7,338 nt of DNA, taken from positions 1 through 7,338 of the forward strand of contig JANXYS010000366.1 of NCBI GenBank assembly GCA_025355935.1, in the 5' to 3' direction. Of the stretch, positions 6,252 through 7,338 are shown in pieces. Origin of the DNA: Chitinophagales bacterium (GTDB lineage: Bacteria; Bacteroidota; Bacteroidia; Chitinophagales; Chitinophagaceae). A program made the translations under genes and the position numbers. The notes under the pieces were generated by a model that did no database searches, was not told the origin of the DNA, and was given only the letters and a program-made list of their open reading frames with translations. The first letter of the stretch is position 1; each line of letters begins with the position of its first letter.

Positions 6252-7235
6252 ATGAAAGCGGTAGCCTATAGTGTGAAGCCCTTTGAAAAGGAATGTCTCG
6301 CGAAGTCCAACAAAAAAAAGCACGACATAACCTTAATCTCAAATGCATTAAATGAAGAAACTGCTTTTTTTGCAGACGGGAAGGAAGCAGTTTTGGTTTT
6401 TGTCAATGACGACGTTTCTGAAAAGGTAATATCCCTTCTCGCAGGGTTTGGTGTGAAACATATTGCAACCAGATCTACAGGAACAGATCACATTGATTTA
6501 AAGGCTGCAGAGAAATACGGAATAAGTGTTTTGAGTATACCCGATTATTGCCCCGACGCAATAGCTGAACATAGCCTTGCTCTGACGCTTGCACTCTGCC
6601 GGCATATCATCGAAGCGAACAATCAAATCCGAACATTTGATTTTAGAGTAGACGGGCTTATGGGTTTTAGTCTTTGCGGAAAAACCGTTGGCATAATAGG
6701 TTATGGCCATATTGGCCAGGCTGTGGCGAAAATATATAATGGTATTGGGTGCCGGGTTTTAGTAAATGACCCGAATTTAACTGTAAGCCCTCAGGGTGTT
6801 TCGGTGGTATCCCTGGCAGAATTGTATGCCACTTCAGATGTTATCACACTTCATCTTCCTTTAACGAATGATACTTTACACATGATCAATGCGAAAACAA
6901 TCGCTGAAATGAAACATGGCGTGATGCTCATTAATACTTCCCGGGGAGCGTTGATCAAAACAGCCGAACTGATACCATTTATAAGATCTGGCCATGTAGG
7001 CTACGTTGGCATGGATGCCTATGAATTTGAAAAAGGGTTATTCTTCGAAGATCACAAACAAAAAAATTTTGACGATAAGCTCTTTGAAGAATTAATGACC
7101 TTTCCTAATGTATTGATTACTCCACACCAGGGCTTTTTAACACGTGAAGCAGTGCAGCAGATTGCAGAACATAGCATCGGGAACCTTGATAAATGGGAAA
7201 AAGCAAAGGGTAAATCCTTCATGAAGCCATCTTAA
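6252..7235 (+). CDS. ldhA: D-lactate dehydrogenase (fermentative, NAD-dependent)
   Basis: This 327-residue member of the D-2-hydroxyacid dehydrogenase family reduces pyruvate to D-lactate with NADH in the cytoplasm, which re-oxidises NADH when respiration is limited. It follows E. coli LdhA closely: M-K-x-x-x-Y-S start, F-V-N-D-D (50-54), A-E-H (105-107), the Rossmann motif G-Y-G-H-I-G (150-155), Asp173 (N-D-P) at the NAD-specificity position, and N-T-S-R-G. The catalytic set Arg231, Glu260 and His292 (T-P-H-Q-G-F) has the spacing 29 and 32 known for R235/E264/H296 of the lactobacillus enzyme. Length is normal for the family and the protein looks intact. It lies 79 bases after the response-regulator gene, on the same strand, with its own candidate promoter and an FNR-like box. 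Another 2-hydroxyacid substrate is possible but less likely, given the LdhA-like G-M-D-A-Y-E-F-E and L-F-F-E-D segments. Confidence 0.92.
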   Translation: MKAVAYSVKPFEKECLAKSNKKKHDITLISNALNEETAFFADGKEAVLVFVNDDVSEKVISLLAGFGVKHIATRSTGTDHIDLKAAEKYGISVLSIPDYCPDAIAEHSLALTLALCRHIIEANNQIRTFDFRVDGLMGFSLCGKTVGIIGYGHIGQAVAKIYNGIGCRVLVNDPNLTVSPQGVSVVSLAELYATSDVITLHLPLTNDTLHMINAKTIAEMKHGVMLINTSRGALIKTAELIPFIRSGHVGYVGMDAYEFEKGLFFEDHKQKNFDDKLFEELMTFPNVLITPHQGFLTREAVQQIAEHSIGNLDKWEKAKGKSFMKPS

Positions 7236-7338
7236 AAATTATCTTCCTCGGCCGCCTTTTTTAGAATAGTTTTTTCTTCCTCTGTGAGATAATCATAGCC
7301 GCGTTGATTGATCTTATCGAGTATCTCGTCTACGCGCT
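7232..7338 (-). CDS. C-terminal fragment of a gene, probably a rhomboid-family protease tail
   Basis: On the minus strand the frame entering at 7338 reads 34 codons and stops at TAA (7234-7232). The visible end contains V-D-E-I-L-D-K-I-N-Q-R-G-Y-D-Y-L-T-E-E-E-K. This resembles the short helical tail found after the membrane domain of many Bacteroidota rhomboid intramembrane serine proteases (pattern I-L-D-K-I-x-x-x-G-Y-x-x-L-T/S-x-E-E-K). The catalytic part lies outside the window, so the family call is tentative. The gene converges on ldhA; the two stop codons overlap by three bases, and no terminator hairpin is visible between them. Confidence 0.55.
   Translation of the reverse strand, partial: RVDEILDKINQRGYDYLTEEEKTILKKAAEEDNF

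Noticed and set aside
6010..6710. Minus-strand open frames opposite the regulator end and ldhA
   Set aside because: They are shadows of well-supported plus-strand genes.

Overview
The window comes from a member of the Bacteroidota, most likely a Chitinophaga-, Sphingobacterium- or Cytophaga-like environmental lineage. The evidence is AT-leaning coding sequence, starts without clear Shine-Dalgarno sites, matches to the Bacteroidota -7 promoter element TAnnTTTG, and gene families typical of the phylum. These families are a two-helix-linked PAS kinase, a receiver-Crp fusion regulator, small secreted YceI proteins and a Bacteroidota-type porin.

Layout. On the minus strand, reading right to left from 3771, are: a secreted YceI-like protein (3771-3157); an outer-membrane beta-barrel/porin-like protein (3125-1803) cut by a single in-frame TAG codon; a second, membrane-anchored YceI-like protein (1780-1148); and, after 73 bases, a membrane-anchored endonuclease/exonuclease/phosphatase-family protein (1074 to beyond the left edge). 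On the plus strand are: a soluble PAS sensor histidine kinase (3923-5110); a response regulator with a Crp/Fnr-type output (5114-6172), three bases downstream; and a D-lactate dehydrogenase (6252-7235). The last gene (7232 to beyond the right edge, minus strand) shows only its C-terminus. It resembles the tail of Bacteroidota rhomboid proteases and overlaps the stop codon of the dehydrogenase gene. There is no gene-free stretch over 300 bases.

How it may work together. The kinase PAS domain aligns without gaps with the heme-PAS of rhizobial FixL and keeps the residues equivalent to the proximal heme histidine and the distal arginine. Its partner regulator has an FNR-type recognition helix (E-T-V-S-R) but no Fe-S cysteines, so the signal would arrive by phosphorylation. 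By eye I find exactly two TGAT-N4-ATCA (FNR-box-like) palindromes in the window: one in the divergent intergenic region and one before the lactate dehydrogenase gene. In both the minus-strand operon and the dehydrogenase gene, the box centre lies 50.5 bases from a TAnnTTTG-like element, which lies 26 bases from the ATG. The hypothesis is a compact oxygen- or redox-responsive circuit: heme-PAS kinase, receiver-FNR regulator, fermentation gene and a YceI/porin envelope operon. The architecture and sites are visible in the sequence; oxygen sensing and direct regulation are inferred.
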